This document shows, one piece after another, positions 34,699 to 45,112 of a DNA stretch of 49,089 bases (positions are counted from its first letter, which is position 1; each line of letters starts with the position of its first letter). Source of the DNA: Methylococcales bacterium (GTDB taxonomy: Bacteria > Pseudomonadota > Gammaproteobacteria > Methylococcales > Methylomonadaceae); contig JAPLRS010000006.1 of the NCBI GenBank assembly GCA_026399015.1, positions 1 through 49,089 on the forward strand, read 5' to 3'. Below the pieces are notes generated by a model, which was given only the letters and a program-made list of their open reading frames with translations, had not been told where the DNA came from and did no database searches. The translations under genes were made by a program, and so were the position numbers.

Positions 34699-34871
34699 GT
34701 TAATTCCGTCTAAATATTTAACTAATAATGCGTGCTAATGAACTTTAATGGCGACATTCTACAGTTTTTTTATAGAAATTCCTTATTTCAGATGCCTGCA
34801 GACTGTCGATTGATACATTTTATGCGATAATCTCGCTATTAAATCTTCCGTACAATTTAAATATTTACTCC

Positions 34872-36908
34872 ATGTCAGATAGAAAAATCCTTGTCACTAG
34901 CGCCCTACCCTATGCCAACGGCCCTATTCATTTAGGCCACCTTGTTGAATATATTCAAACTGATATATGGGTTCGCTTTCAGAAGCAACGCGGCAACTCT
35001 TGTTATTTTGTATGTGCTGACGATACGCATGGCACACCTATTATGCTTAAAGCAGATAGCTTAGGAATACCACCCGAAGAGCTTATTGCCCAAGTTGGTA
35101 AAGATCATCTTGCTGACTTTACTGAGTTTGGTGTGGCTTTTGACAACTATCACAGCACGCATTCTGAAGAGAATAAAACTTTTTCATCTTTAATCTATAC
35201 ACGTCTACGTGATGCGGGACATATTAGTTCTCGCACCATTACCCAAGCATTTGATCCTGTAAAAAACATGTTTTTACCCGATCGCTTTATTAAAGGTGAT
35301 TGTCCTAAATGTGGTGCGACTGAACAATATGGCGATGGTTGTGAAGTATGTGGCGCAACTTATTCACCCACCGAACTTAAAAATGCCGTATCTGCTATCT
35401 CAGGTGAAAAACCCATAGAAAAAGACTCTGTACATTACTTCTTTAATTTAGCAGATTTTACCCAAATGCTAACCGATTGGACGCGTGCGGGGCATTTACA
35501 ACCAGAAGTTAAAAATAAACTGGCTGAATGGTTAGACGGTGGTTTACAGCAATGGGACATTTCTAGAGACGCGCCTTATTTTGGTTTTGAGATTCCAGAT
35601 GCACCCGGTAAATACTTTTATGTCTGGTTAGACGCGCCCATAGGTTACATGGCCAGCTTTAAAAACCTATGTGATAAACAAGCCCTTGATTTTGATGAAT
35701 TCTGGCAAAAAGACAGCAAAACAGAGCTTTATCATTTTATTGGTAAAGATATTATTTATTTCCACGCGTTATTCTGGCCAGCCATGTTAAATGGTTCTAA
35801 CTTTAGAACACCAAGTGCAATCTTTGCGCATGGTTTTTTAACCGTTAATGGCGAAAAAATGTCTAAATCGCGCGGCACATTTATTACAGCCCGTACGTAT
35901 TTAGAGCATTTAAACCCAGAGTACTTGCGTTATTACTTTGCGGCTAAATTAAGCGCAGGTGTTGATGATATTGATTTAAACTTTGATGATTTTACCCAAC
36001 GCGTTAACTCTGATCTAGTCGGTAAAGTGGTTAATATTGCGAGTCGTTGCAGTGGTTTTATCAATAAACGCTTTGCCAATACCTTATCTGCTAACTGTTC
36101 TGAAACTGAACTCTTTAAAGAGTTTGTATCTGCGAATGAAAGCATTGCCAACTTTTACGAAGCACGTGAATTTGGTAAAGCGATGCGTGAAATCATGGCG
36201 CTCGCAGATAAAGCAAATCAATATATCGATGAAAAGAAGCCTTGGTTAATCGCTAAACAAGAAGGCCAAGATTCAGAACTTCATGAAGTCTGTTCAACCA
36301 GTCTTAATTTATTCAGATTATTGGCGACCTATCTTAAACCTGTGCTTCCCGCATTAACTTCAGAGGCAGAAAGATTCTTAAACATTGAGTCACAACCCTG
36401 GCCGACATTAGATACACAAGCTTTAACAAACCATCAAGTTAATGACTTTAAACCGCTAATGACCCGTGTTGAAGCCGATAAAATTACGGCTATTGTTGAA
36501 GCATCTAAAGACAATTTAGAAAAAACAGCCAGTACCGTTAAAGCCGCACCCATTAAAGAGAAACAATTTGAACCCATCGCTGATACGATTGATTTTAATG
36601 ACTTTGCAAAACTAGACTTACGCATTGCAAAAATACTCAAAGCCGATCATATCGAAGGTTCTGATAAATTATTAAATCTTACAGTTGATATTGGCGATGA
36701 AACTCGCACGATCTTTGCCGGCATTAAATCAGCTTATGCACCTGAAGATTTAGAAGGCAAACTTACCTTAGTGATTGCAAATTTAGCGCCCAGAAAAATG
36801 CGCTTTGGTACTTCAGAGGGTATGGTATTAGCCGCTGGCCCTGGTGATAAAGATATCTTTATCTTAAGCCCAGATGCAGGTGCTGTAGCAGGTATGAGAG
36901 TTAAATAA
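34872..36908 (+). CDS. metG: Methionyl-tRNA synthetase
   Basis: This 678-residue class-I synthetase has the HIGH-type signature in [15 protein letters not shown], a zinc knuckle with two Cys pairs (CPKC and CEVC), KMSKS in GEKMSKSRG, an anticodon-binding helical domain, and a C-terminal tRNA-binding domain (about 575-678, [13 protein letters not shown]) used for dimerisation. Length is standard for the long bacterial form. A strong terminator follows at 36921. Confidence 0.98.
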   Translation: MSDRKILVTSALPYANGPIHLGHLVEYIQTDIWVRFQKQRGNSCYFVCADDTHGTPIMLKADSLGIPPEELIAQVGKDHLADFTEFGVAFDNYHSTHSEENKTFSSLIYTRLRDAGHISSRTITQAFDPVKNMFLPDRFIKGDCPKCGATEQYGDGCEVCGATYSPTELKNAVSAISGEKPIEKDSVHYFFNLADFTQMLTDWTRAGHLQPEVKNKLAEWLDGGLQQWDISRDAPYFGFEIPDAPGKYFYVWLDAPIGYMASFKNLCDKQALDFDEFWQKDSKTELYHFIGKDIIYFHALFWPAMLNGSNFRTPSAIFAHGFLTVNGEKMSKSRGTFITARTYLEHLNPEYLRYYFAAKLSAGVDDIDLNFDDFTQRVNSDLVGKVVNIASRCSGFINKRFANTLSANCSETELFKEFVSANESIANFYEAREFGKAMREIMALADKANQYIDEKKPWLIAKQEGQDSELHEVCSTSLNLFRLLATYLKPVLPALTSEAERFLNIESQPWPTLDTQALTNHQVNDFKPLMTRVEADKITAIVEASKDNLEKTASTVKAAPIKEKQFEPIADTIDFNDFAKLDLRIAKILKADHIEGSDKLLNLTVDIGDETRTIFAGIKSAYAPEDLEGKLTLVIANLAPRKMRFGTSEGMVLAAGPGDKDIFILSPDAGAVAGMRVK

Positions 36909-36920
36909 ACTTAAATGTAA

Positions 36921-36953
36921 TCCCTCGCCTAAAACGCATAGGCGAGGGATTTT
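36921..36953 (+). terminator. Rho-independent terminator of metG
   Basis: TCCCTCGCCT (36921-36930) pairs perfectly with AGGCGAGGGA (36940-36949), nine-base loop, followed by TTTTTATTTAT. It also faces the convergent lipoprotein gene, whose stop overlaps the T-run region. Confidence 0.93.
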
Positions 36954-36956
36954 TAT

Positions 36957-37451
36957 TTATTGAGCGGGAGTTGGAGCAGTTTGTGGTGCGACGGCAGGAG
37001 TAGCTTCTGGTGCTGCTACTGCGGGAGCAGAACTTGCCGCTTCTGCGGCTTTATCTTGTTCAATTTTTTCAGCTTTTGAAATAACTGCCGTATAACATTC
37101 CATCAAACTTTCAGTGTAATTAGTTCTTGCTTCAGCCAAATCTTTAGCCGAACCAAAATCTGTACGCAATTCTTCTAAAACTTTTTTAGGATCTTCCGAT
37201 TCAGTTAAAGTTAACATCTTCGTATAGTTTCTGTAAGCCATTAGCCTTTTCGGATCAATACCAATAATACCCGGCATATTTGAAGTCGTTCTATCAACGA
37301 CACATTCAGTCATATATTCTGGTGTAATTTTATAATCTTTAATGTCCGCTTCTTTTTGCATTTGAGCTAAGACAGCCTCTTCATACTTTGATTTATCCGC
37401 ACAACCTGTTAGCAATAAAGCTGATAAAGACAGGAGTAAAAATTTATTCAT
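36957..37451 (-). CDS. Small lipoprotein, function unknown
   Basis: This 164-residue protein has a lipoprotein signal (LSALLLTGCADKS, lipidated Cys about residue 17). A helical, charged region (20-135) follows, with two further Cys residues (ECVVD and ECYTA), then a low-complexity Ala/Pro tail (about 138-164). I do not recognise a family. It is downstream of plsC on the same strand with 21 bases between. The two internal Cys residues could form a disulphide in the periplasm. Confidence 0.8.
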   Translation of the reverse strand: MNKFLLLSLSALLLTGCADKSKYEEAVLAQMQKEADIKDYKITPEYMTECVVDRTTSNMPGIIGIDPKRLMAYRNYTKMLTLTESEDPKKVLEELRTDFGSAKDLAEARTNYTESLMECYTAVISKAEKIEQDKAAEAASSAPAVAAPEATPAVAPQTAPTPAQ

Positions 37452-37472
37452 GGTGTGTTACCGTTATTATAA

Positions 37473-38261
37473 TTAGTTGTTGGTTTGCGCATTATACGCA
37501 AGTGCTTTCTCATCTTGATGTATTTCTTCCAAGGCTTGTTTTATCCAAGCTTCAGCTTCTGCATTAATTTCAGCTGCTTTACGGCCTTCAGTTTCAATCA
37601 TTGGACCAATCTTTACTTTGATAACACCTGGGTATTTAAAAAAACTATAACGCGGCCAAAAATCTCCAGCATTATGGGCAACAGGAATGACTGGATAACC
37701 GGTTTTATGCGCCAACATGGCTCCGCCCACATTAAATTTAAGCAATTCATTTGCACCTGCGCGTGTACCTTCAGGAAAAATCAGTACAGACAAACCCTCA
37801 TCTAAGTAGCGTTGACCTTGCGTTAACAACGATTTTAATGACGACCGTTGATTCTTACGATTAATAACAATCGATTTTAAGGCCAGTAATGACCAACCCC
37901 AGATAGGGAAATACAATAATTCTTTTTTAATAACCACCGAATGTGGCGGCAAAATATAGCGTAATGCTAAGGTTTCCCAGGCAGATTGATGATTACTTAA
38001 AAATATAGTGGGTTGCTTAGCATCAACATGCTCCATCCCTTCAACTTCAAAAGTCAAATGACAGAAAACCCTAGTCATCCACCCTACAACGGCACACCAC
38101 CAATAGCCAAATCTCCAACGAACTTTAAAAGTAGAGACTAAGCCTAGGATAATTAAAATACCGACAATAGTAGCTGTCGAAAAAATACCTATAAATAATA
38201 AAGTAGAACCCAAACGGTTTTTAGGTCTAGGGTCTTGCGACGATAATTTTTGCTGCTTCAT
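37473..38261 (-). CDS. plsC: 1-acyl-sn-glycerol-3-phosphate acyltransferase
   Basis: This inner-membrane enzyme of about 262 residues makes phosphatidic acid. After one or two N-terminal helices it has the acyltransferase motifs NHQSAWE (Glu in place of the usual Asp of the HX4D motif), INRKNQRSS, FPEGTRAG and PVIPVAHNAGD. I start at the ATG at 38261. A TTG four codons earlier (38273) is possible. The gene overlaps the end of gmhB by 35 bases, so the two are translationally coupled. Confidence 0.92.
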   Translation of the reverse strand: MKQQKLSSQDPRPKNRLGSTLLFIGIFSTATIVGILIILGLVSTFKVRWRFGYWWCAVVGWMTRVFCHLTFEVEGMEHVDAKQPTIFLSNHQSAWETLALRYILPPHSVVIKKELLYFPIWGWSLLALKSIVINRKNQRSSLKSLLTQGQRYLDEGLSVLIFPEGTRAGANELLKFNVGGAMLAHKTGYPVIPVAHNAGDFWPRYSFFKYPGVIKVKIGPMIETEGRKAAEINAEAEAWIKQALEEIHQDEKALAYNAQTNN

Positions 38262-38772
38262 ATAAATTTTCAAATACCAAAGAAGTAAATTGTGGATTTT
38301 TTAAAAAAGTGTCTTGGCCTTTACCCGTTTTAACTAAAATGGGTAATGCTCCTACTGCAACTGCCGCTTGTAAATCACGCAGAGAATCACCGATAACCGG
38401 CATGTCATATAACTTAACCTGATAATCTCTTGCAAATTCTTGCAACAAACCTGGCTTAGGTTTACGACAAGAACAAGCATCGTCAGGACCATGAGGACAA
38501 TAGTATATGGCAGAAATATGACCGCCGTATTCAGTGACTAAAGCCTGCATTTTTGTATGAATTTTTTCTAACATAGCTGCATCAAACAAGCCTCTAGCGA
38601 TACCGGATTGATTGCTTACTACAACAACTTTGTAACCGTGAGAGTTTAATAATGCTATTGCCTCAAGACTACCGGGTATAGGTATCCATTCTTCAGGGCT
38701 TTTAATAAAAGCATCCGAATCTTGGTTAATAACCCCATCTCGATCTAATAAAACATAGCGTTGCTGTAGCAT
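38227..38772 (-). CDS. gmhB: D-glycero-beta-D-manno-heptose-1,7-bisphosphate 7-phosphatase
   Basis: This 181-residue HAD phosphatase of ADP-heptose synthesis for lipopolysaccharide has the nucleophile motif LLDRDGVINQDS, VVVSNQSGIARG, the zinc-binding loop with YCPHGPDDACSCRKPKPG, and IGDSLRDLQAA. Length and zinc loop are standard for GmhB. It is between glyS and plsC in the same direction, a common gammaproteobacterial order (glyQ-glyS-gmhB-plsC). Confidence 0.95.
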   Translation of the reverse strand: MLQQRYVLLDRDGVINQDSDAFIKSPEEWIPIPGSLEAIALLNSHGYKVVVVSNQSGIARGLFDAAMLEKIHTKMQALVTEYGGHISAIYYCPHGPDDACSCRKPKPGLLQEFARDYQVKLYDMPVIGDSLRDLQAAVAVGALPILVKTGKGQDTFLKNPQFTSLVFENLYEAAKIIVARP

Positions 38773-38826
38773 ATTAATAAAACAAGTGGCTGACTGAGTA
38801 TTGCAGTTTAAGAATAAAGCTCATGA

Positions 38827-38850
38827 GAATAACCTGAGCAGAAACTCAGG
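38827..38850 (-). terminator. Hairpin between glyS and gmhB
   Basis: CCTGAG (38833-38838) pairs with CTCAGG (38845-38850) over a six-base loop. On the minus strand the following bases are TTATTCTC, a poor T-run, so read-through into gmhB is likely. Confidence 0.45.
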
Positions 38851-38869
38851 TATACTCAAAAACAATCAA

Positions 38870-40939
38870 TTAGGCTTGTAACTTTGAAATATCGGCGCAA
38901 GTTAAAAACTGTTCCGATAATAAATTTAATAATGCCAAACGATTAGCGCGTAACTCAAGGTTATCACTCATCACCATCACATTATCAAAAAACGCATCAA
39001 CGGTAGATCTTAACTGAGCCAAACGCGCTAAGGTTGCTTGATAATCACGTGTTGCTAATAAAGGCTGAATATCAACACCAGACGTTGTTGCTGCTTGTAA
39101 TAACTCAAGTTCTGCAACTTCAACCAACTGCCCGATTGCAACAGCAGGTTTAGTTTCAGATTTTTTAAGAATGTTACTAATACGTTTATTTGCAGCAGCT
39201 AAACTTTCTGCTTCTGGTAATTGTCTAAAGATTTTAACTGCAGCCAAACGTTGCATAAAATCTAAAGGATCTGTCGGTTTAACACTGATTACCGCATCAA
39301 ACTCATCTGCACTATAGCCTTTATCTAAACAATAGCCTTTTAAGCGCTCGAAAATAAAATCAATCACTAGACTCTGGGTCTTTTCTTTATCAAATTCATG
39401 CGTAAACAATGATGCTGAATAGGCGATTAACTCACAAATATCTAGAGTAAGATTATTCTCGATTAAAGTTCTTAACGCCCCTAACGCCGCTCTTCTTAAT
39501 GCATAAGGATCTTTATCACCGGTAGGTATCAAACCTGCACTAAAAATGCCTGTTAAGGTATCAATCTTTTCAGCGATGGCTAACACTTGCCCTATAGCCG
39601 TTGTTGCTGTTGGGCTACCTGATTGTTTAGGGAAATATTGTTCTTCTAGAGCATAAGCCACTTCAGTAGACTCACCCTCAACTAAGGCATAATAACGCCC
39701 CATTAAACCTTGCAAATTACCGAACTCACCGACCATTTCAGTCATTAAGTCTGTTTTTGCTAATAAAGCCGCGCGTTTTGCTTTGGCCACATCTAATTTA
39801 AGCTGGTTAGCAATAAACTCTGATAATTGAATTACACGTTGGGTTTTTTCTGCGACGGTACCTAGTTTTTGTTGGAACACAATATTTGATAAAGAATCTA
39901 CTCTATCCGCTAAAGTTTTCTTTCTATCTTGCTTCCAGAAAAATTCAGCATCCGATAATCTAGGAGTCACTACGCGCTCATTACCTTGTTGAATTGATAA
40001 GGGACGCGTACTTTCAATATTACTAAAAGTAATAAAATGCGCTAACAAACCACCTGACGCATTTTCAACCGGAAAATATTTCTGGTTAGTCTGCATGGTA
40101 GTAATTAACACTTCGGGGGGTAGTTCTAAATAACGCGGATCAAAACCACCCGTAATTGGCACCGGCCATTCATTTAAAGCGGCAATTTCTTCTAATAAAT
40201 CCGCTTCAATATGCGCAATACCACCCACGGCAGCGGCCGCTTTTTGCGCAGAATCACTAATGATAGTTTTGCGTTGTTCAATATCAGCAATGACCTTGCC
40301 TTGGGTAAATAAAACGTCTTGGTAATCTTCAGGCTTAGTAATCGTTAATGTTTTAGGCGCATGAAAACGATGTCCTAAGGTTGTATTACTGGTAGTTAAG
40401 CCTAAAATTTCAGTAGAAATAACTTTTTCACCATACAGCAAAACAGCCCAATGCACGGGTCTAACAAATTCTGTGCTAAAACTTCCCCAACGCATTCGCT
40501 TTGCAATGGGAAGAGCCGCGATACTTTGACGAATAATGTCAGGAATTAAGTTTTCAGTTGCTTGGCCTTTAACCACTTGCGTAAACGCTAACCACTCGCC
40601 TTTATCGGTTTTTAACCGTTCTAATTGCTCAAAAGTAGTGCCACAACTAGCAGCAAAGCTTGAAGCCGCTTTACTTGGTGTACCGTCTGGTGCAAAAGCC
40701 GCTTGAATTGCAGGACCGCGTTTTTCTACCGTTTTATCGGGTTGCGCGCTGGCTAAATTCTCAATATAAACCGCTAAACGTCTGGGTGTAGCAAAAGCCT
40801 TACTGGCTGTAAAAGGTACATCTGCGTCTTGCAAGCCTTTCACAATGCCATCTAATAAAGCGGTGCTTAATTTTACTAGGGTTTTTGGTGGTAATTCTTC
40901 TGAACCTAATTCAAATAATAAATGATTACTAGTCGTCAT
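38870..40939 (-). CDS. glyS: Glycyl-tRNA synthetase beta subunit
   Basis: This is the 689-residue beta subunit of the heterotetrameric enzyme. Family landmarks are the N-terminal LLFELGSEELPPKTL, RRLAVYIENLA, RMRWGSFSTEFVRPVHW, the HD-type region with YALVEGES, and DPYALRRAALG. The C-terminal anticodon-binding part is present (FFDNVMVMSDN). Length is standard. It is two bases downstream of glyQ. Confidence 0.97.
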   Translation of the reverse strand: MTTSNHLLFELGSEELPPKTLVKLSTALLDGIVKGLQDADVPFTASKAFATPRRLAVYIENLASAQPDKTVEKRGPAIQAAFAPDGTPSKAASSFAASCGTTFEQLERLKTDKGEWLAFTQVVKGQATENLIPDIIRQSIAALPIAKRMRWGSFSTEFVRPVHWAVLLYGEKVISTEILGLTTSNTTLGHRFHAPKTLTITKPEDYQDVLFTQGKVIADIEQRKTIISDSAQKAAAAVGGIAHIEADLLEEIAALNEWPVPITGGFDPRYLELPPEVLITTMQTNQKYFPVENASGGLLAHFITFSNIESTRPLSIQQGNERVVTPRLSDAEFFWKQDRKKTLADRVDSLSNIVFQQKLGTVAEKTQRVIQLSEFIANQLKLDVAKAKRAALLAKTDLMTEMVGEFGNLQGLMGRYYALVEGESTEVAYALEEQYFPKQSGSPTATTAIGQVLAIAEKIDTLTGIFSAGLIPTGDKDPYALRRAALGALRTLIENNLTLDICELIAYSASLFTHEFDKEKTQSLVIDFIFERLKGYCLDKGYSADEFDAVISVKPTDPLDFMQRLAAVKIFRQLPEAESLAAANKRISNILKKSETKPAVAIGQLVEVAELELLQAATTSGVDIQPLLATRDYQATLARLAQLRSTVDAFFDNVMVMSDNLELRANRLALLNLLSEQFLTCADISKLQA

Positions 40940-40941
40940 GA

Positions 40942-41856
40942 TTATGCTCCTTGCTCAGTCAACATAGGGAAGCCTAAAGACTCTCTACGCGCATAATAAG
41001 CTTCTGCTACCGCTCTTGATAAAGTACGCACTCTAAGAATATAACGCTGACGCTCTGTTACAGAAATAGCATGGCGCGCATCTAGTAAATTAAAGGTATG
41101 CGAGGCTTTTAAAACCATTTCGTAAGCTGGCAAAGGTAAATTAGATTCAATTAACTTTTGGCATTCTTGCTCATAGGTATTAAAACATTGGAACAAGAAA
41201 TCAACATTAGCATGTTCGAAGTTATAGGCTGACATTTCTACTTCATTTTGGTGAAATACATCACCATAAGTCACAACGCCCTGCGGACCATTTGTCCAAA
41301 CTAAGTCATAAACGCTGTTAACGCCTTGTAAATACATAGCAATACGCTCTAGACCGTAAGTGATTTCACCACTCACTGGCCGGCACTCTAAGCCACCTAC
41401 TTGTTGGAAATATGTAAACTGTGTTACTTCCATACCGTTAAGCCAAACTTCCCAACCTAAGCCCCAAGCACCTAAAGTCGGAGACTCCCAGTTATCTTCA
41501 ACAAAACGGATATCATGTTCCAATAAATCTAAGCCAAGATGGCGTAAAGAACCTAAATAGAGCTCTTGGATGTTATCTGGTGAAGGTTTTAACAACACCT
41601 GAAACTGATAGTAATGTTGTAAGCGATTAGGGTTTTCACCATATCGACCATCAGTAGGTCGTCGTGATGGTTGCACATAAGCCGTATTCCAAGGCTCTGG
41701 ACCAATGGCTCTTAAGAAAGTTGCGGGATGAAAAGTACCGGCCCCCACTTCCTGATCCAAAGGTTGTAACAGAATACAACCGTGACTAGACCAATAGTTT
41801 TGTAAACTTAAAATAAGTCCCTGGAAAGTTGAGGAATCATTGTTTATATTCGACAC
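40942..41856 (-). CDS. glyQ: Glycyl-tRNA synthetase alpha subunit
   Basis: This 304-residue class-II catalytic subunit is highly conserved: [17 protein letters not shown], the class-II motif [34 protein letters not shown], and [19 protein letters not shown]. With glyS it forms the enzyme that charges tRNA-Gly. Length is standard, and it is the first gene of the glyQ-glyS unit. The 171 bases upstream hold its promoter and that of the divergent gene at 42028. Confidence 0.98.
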   Translation of the reverse strand: MSNINNDSSTFQGLILSLQNYWSSHGCILLQPLDQEVGAGTFHPATFLRAIGPEPWNTAYVQPSRRPTDGRYGENPNRLQHYYQFQVLLKPSPDNIQELYLGSLRHLGLDLLEHDIRFVEDNWESPTLGAWGLGWEVWLNGMEVTQFTYFQQVGGLECRPVSGEITYGLERIAMYLQGVNSVYDLVWTNGPQGVVTYGDVFHQNEVEMSAYNFEHANVDFLFQCFNTYEQECQKLIESNLPLPAYEMVLKASHTFNLLDARHAISVTERQRYILRVRTLSRAVAEAYYARRESLGFPMLTEQGA

Positions 41857-42027
41857 AGTATCTTCACGCTAGGCAGTAAAAAGGGGCTAATTATAAGCTG
41901 AAAATAGTTTTTTTAGTAGGCATAGAACACAGGATTAGAGTCTACTAGGTAAATTTGTATCATCAATAATGGCAACTTTAATTACAATATTAAGCATTAC
42001 AAAAATAATAATAAAAAACTCACGCCT

Positions 42028-44184
42028 ATGAATAAAGAAATAAGCCCCAAAACTGCTGGCTATCTTCAACTAAAAAAACTCAGAACAGCATTAGCTATTT
42101 CTCAAGCAATCAAACTGTCATCGACCTTACAACAAGAAACAGAAGGCACTGTTTCACATGACCAAACTAAGCGTGTCACTTATTTAACTGAACTATTTTC
42201 TCGGATTCACCGTGAAATATTTCAAGACTGGAAAGAGCAAGCGACTGTTAACCATAGACCCGGTAGCATGATAAATCCTGACAAGCGTAAAGAGTTTCGG
42301 GAAATTATTAAAAGTCTGGTTTTAGACCAAGATGAAAATGCAGAAACCGCTCTATTTGATAATAATGGCTTTGTAATTAGCACTATTAACATCGCAGAAA
42401 GATTAGCCATGTTTTATCAAAGTATGCGTAGTGTGCGTCCTTTTTCTTATGGAAACCGTATCACCTTAGATTTTTTTATGACTATGTTGGCAAAATTACC
42501 AGCCATGAAAAGTGTCTATGAACAAGGCATTGATTTTAGACGCCTTGATATTACAGACTCCGCAGCATTACATAATACGGCCAGTACGCTTAGAGAAATC
42601 ACCCTGGCATTTGAACACGCCCTTAATCCCTTACGCTGCAAAAACTTAATAAACATTGCGAATGCCTATGGAAAATGGCCTGAAAACAAACACTTTGTGC
42701 ACGGTATTCCCTTTTTATCACACACCACGCCCGATGGCATAAAATGCCTAGTAGCGGTTAATGGTGGCTTGGTGCCCATGAACCGCATTGATGACTATCT
42801 ATCATTAGCAGGCAAACATTTAGCAGATTATCCACTTTGCGCCGCAGAAAACATGATTGGATATTTACCAGGTACCGAATCCATTCGGGCAATCGGCCCT
42901 TATGACATCGACGGTCTACAAATTGGTGATGATGGTGCGGCCCCCCTCTTCTGCTTGGATACCAATATTCTTACTGGCCTAAGAACACCAGGACACACCG
43001 AAGTCTTACAACTCTTAAAACAATGTGAAGGTGAACAAGCTGTTATTTTTGATTTAGTAGAAAATGAGCGTTTAAAAAGCCGAATGATTGCGCACGCAGA
43101 TGGTGATATGCGTTTGGAGAGAGCCGTTGAGATTGCTTATGAGCGTCTAAACAAAATTATTACTAAACTCAATAAAGCTAAAGCCAAAGTTTTTGAAGGA
43201 AAATCTCCCGTTCATCATCCGCAACTTTTTATGTCTATGGGCGGAGCAGGTTCTGGCAAATCAGGGGTAGAAGATATTGCGCACGCAAAATGTGGTGATA
43301 ACTTTGTTATTGCATCTTTAGATGAGTTTCGTAAAGAAAGCGATTTATACCAAGTGATGACAGCGGCCAGTCACCACAGTGATGATTACGTCTATGTTGA
43401 ACCTTTTGCCAACCGACTCCGCGATGCGGTTGCAGAATATGCCAAACTAAATCATTACAACATTCTTTATGATGGCACGGGTATTCCTTATCAACCTAGG
43501 TATTCAAACATTATTAATCAATTTAAAGCAAATGGCTTTTATACACAAATTACTGCCGTTGACGCTTTTCTTATTAAACCCTCTGGCAGAGAGCAAGAAT
43601 TAGTCAGGTCAAATGTTATCTCTAGTGTAAAAGCGCGGTTTATAAAATCTGGTCGCGCATTACCCTGGGTTGTGACCATCGATAAACACATAAGAGCCCC
43701 GCGCTCATTTTTAAATGCCTTAGATCACGACGCCTTAGATAAAATCAGTTTATTTGCTAATGATGGAGAAAAGAAACAACATTACTTAGTTGCAGAATGT
43801 TTTGCCCTAACGGAACAAGAAGTTAAAGAAGTACAAAAACAGCAATTATTAGGCACTTTATGTGAATATCAAAAACAGATTATCAAACATAACCCATATT
43901 CTGTATTAAGAAACCTAAGCGAAAGTGACGCAGAACTCCTAACCCTGATAGATAAAATCCATGACTTTAATGAAAGCAATGTGGCTTACCAAATCTATCA
44001 ACGCAAAAACCATAACCGCGTTTTACTAATTTATAACGCACGGCGTTTTGTTGATTTTATGGAAAAAAGACAATTAAACCCCAATGCCTCAGGTGAAGAA
44101 GGTTTATTACATAAACCAGAAACATTATCTTTTCATGTGGATCCTTATGCCAAAGATCCTTGGTTAACTAAATTACAAAACTAA
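42028..44184 (+). CDS. Fic-like / zeta-type kinase fusion protein
   Basis: In this 718-residue protein the N-terminal part (about 45-165) resembles a Fic domain: SRIHREIFQDW, then a helical region, then RPFSYGNRITLDFF at the active-site position. The Fic motif HPFxxGNGR is broken: His is R137 and the GNGR reads GNRI, so AMP transfer is unlikely. The middle (about 215-385) is unassigned. Residues about 398-600 are a zeta-toxin-type P-loop kinase with Walker A GGAGSGKSG (K411), SLDEFRKES, and NILYDGTGIP. The C-terminus is helical. No antitoxin is adjacent on either side, which is unusual for a toxin. A housekeeping or effector role is an alternative. Confidence 0.65.
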   Translation: MNKEISPKTAGYLQLKKLRTALAISQAIKLSSTLQQETEGTVSHDQTKRVTYLTELFSRIHREIFQDWKEQATVNHRPGSMINPDKRKEFREIIKSLVLDQDENAETALFDNNGFVISTINIAERLAMFYQSMRSVRPFSYGNRITLDFFMTMLAKLPAMKSVYEQGIDFRRLDITDSAALHNTASTLREITLAFEHALNPLRCKNLINIANAYGKWPENKHFVHGIPFLSHTTPDGIKCLVAVNGGLVPMNRIDDYLSLAGKHLADYPLCAAENMIGYLPGTESIRAIGPYDIDGLQIGDDGAAPLFCLDTNILTGLRTPGHTEVLQLLKQCEGEQAVIFDLVENERLKSRMIAHADGDMRLERAVEIAYERLNKIITKLNKAKAKVFEGKSPVHHPQLFMSMGGAGSGKSGVEDIAHAKCGDNFVIASLDEFRKESDLYQVMTAASHHSDDYVYVEPFANRLRDAVAEYAKLNHYNILYDGTGIPYQPRYSNIINQFKANGFYTQITAVDAFLIKPSGREQELVRSNVISSVKARFIKSGRALPWVVTIDKHIRAPRSFLNALDHDALDKISLFANDGEKKQHYLVAECFALTEQEVKEVQKQQLLGTLCEYQKQIIKHNPYSVLRNLSESDAELLTLIDKIHDFNESNVAYQIYQRKNHNRVLLIYNARRFVDFMEKRQLNPNASGEEGLLHKPETLSFHVDPYAKDPWLTKLQN

Positions 44185-44190
44185 CACCCA

Positions 44191-44223
44191 CAAAAAAGGG
44201 GCGGTTAATTACTAACCGCCCCT
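44191..44223 (-). terminator. Rho-independent terminator between the convergent fusion gene and slyD
   Basis: AGGGGCGGTTA (44197-44207) pairs with TAACCGCCCCT (44213-44223), five-base loop. The A-run at 44192-44197 gives a T-run on the minus strand, so it serves slyD, and its position also suits the plus-strand gene ending at 44184. A second inverted repeat, AAGATTTAG/CTAAATCTT (44228-44251), overlaps the slyD stop codon. Confidence 0.88.
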
Positions 44224-44249
44224 TGCTAAGATTTAGAAAACGCTAAATC

Positions 44250-44729
44250 TTAATGGTGACAACCTGCACCGTGAATATGACCGTGATCTAATTCTTCTTT
44301 AGTCGCTGGTCTGATGTCGATAATCTCAACATCAAACGTTAAAGCTTCACCCGCTAAAGGATGGTTACCATCAATAGTCACATTATCACCATCGATGTTA
44401 ACAACGGTTACAACACCACTGCCGTAACTTACGTCAGCGTGAAATTGCATACCCACTTCGATTTGATCGATGCCTTCAAACATGTCTTTTGAAATCATTT
44501 GCACCATATCTTCAGTTACCACGCCATAAGCGTCTTCTGGAGCAATACGGACATTAAACTTGTCACCTATTTTTTTACCCAATAAAGCTGCTTCAAGACC
44601 AGAAATGATGTTGCCACTGCCGTGTAAATAAACTAAAGCATCACCACCATCTGAACTATCCAATACCTCACCTTGGTCATTGGTTAATGTGTAGTGAATT
44701 GATACCGCTGTATTGTCAGCAACTTGCAT
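44250..44729 (-). CDS. slyD: SlyD-type FKBP peptidyl-prolyl isomerase
   Basis: This 159-residue protein has the SlyD arrangement: an FKBP half (VSIHYTLTNDQGEVLDSS, LVYLHGSGNIISGLEAALLG), the inserted chaperone flap (IAPEDAYGVVTEDMVQMI and after), and a return to FKBP with NHPLAGEALTFDVEI. It ends in a short His-rich tail (DHGHIHGAGCHH), a reduced version of the metal-binding tail used in nickel handling. It catalyses proline isomerisation and acts as a chaperone. Confidence 0.94.
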   Translation of the reverse strand: MQVADNTAVSIHYTLTNDQGEVLDSSDGGDALVYLHGSGNIISGLEAALLGKKIGDKFNVRIAPEDAYGVVTEDMVQMISKDMFEGIDQIEVGMQFHADVSYGSGVVTVVNIDGDNVTIDGNHPLAGEALTFDVEIIDIRPATKEELDHGHIHGAGCHH

Positions 44730-44773
44730 GATGTGCCCTTATGAGAGTGTAAAAAATGCAACATGATAACGAT

Positions 44774-45112
44774 TTAAGCAAGATTTGTCTGAAAATTTAT
44801 TGAAACAACCCAAAAGCCATTCCAACGGGAGTTTGGGTAATTCCTGCTGGAATTTATAACATTCTTACTGTTATTCCATACATTCCTGCTGTTATTAGGC
44901 ATACAACAACAGAAATTGTACAAATTCCTGCTGGAGTTTATAACATTCTTGCTGTTGTTACATATATTCCTGCTGGTGTTCCAAACATTCTTACTGTTAT
45001 TAGCCATACAACAACAAGAATTGTACAAATTCCTGTTGGAGTTCATAACATTCTTGCTGTTGTTCCATACATTCCAGTAGTTATTAACCATACAACAACA
45101 ATAATTGTACAA
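44774..45112 (-). CDS. Possible Asn/Cys-rich heptad-repeat protein
   Basis: A 112-codon frame starts with TTG at 45112, or at an internal ATG, and has no clear ribosome site. Nearly the whole product is built from seven-residue units such as VWNNSKN, VINSSRN, MANNSKN, ICNNSKN and LYNSCCC, about 14 in a row, with the LYNxCCC unit returning at intervals. It ends in a non-repeat tail (GFWVVSINFQTNLA). Many base differences between units fall on third positions of this frame and are silent, which hints at coding. Against it are the weak start and the fact that the opposite strand is also open, as expected for 21-bp repeats. I recognise no family. Confidence 0.35.
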   Translation of the reverse strand: MYNYCCCMVNNYWNVWNNSKNVMNSNRNLYNSCCCMANNSKNVWNTSRNICNNSKNVINSSRNLYNFCCCMPNNSRNVWNNSKNVINSSRNYPNSRWNGFWVVSINFQTNLA

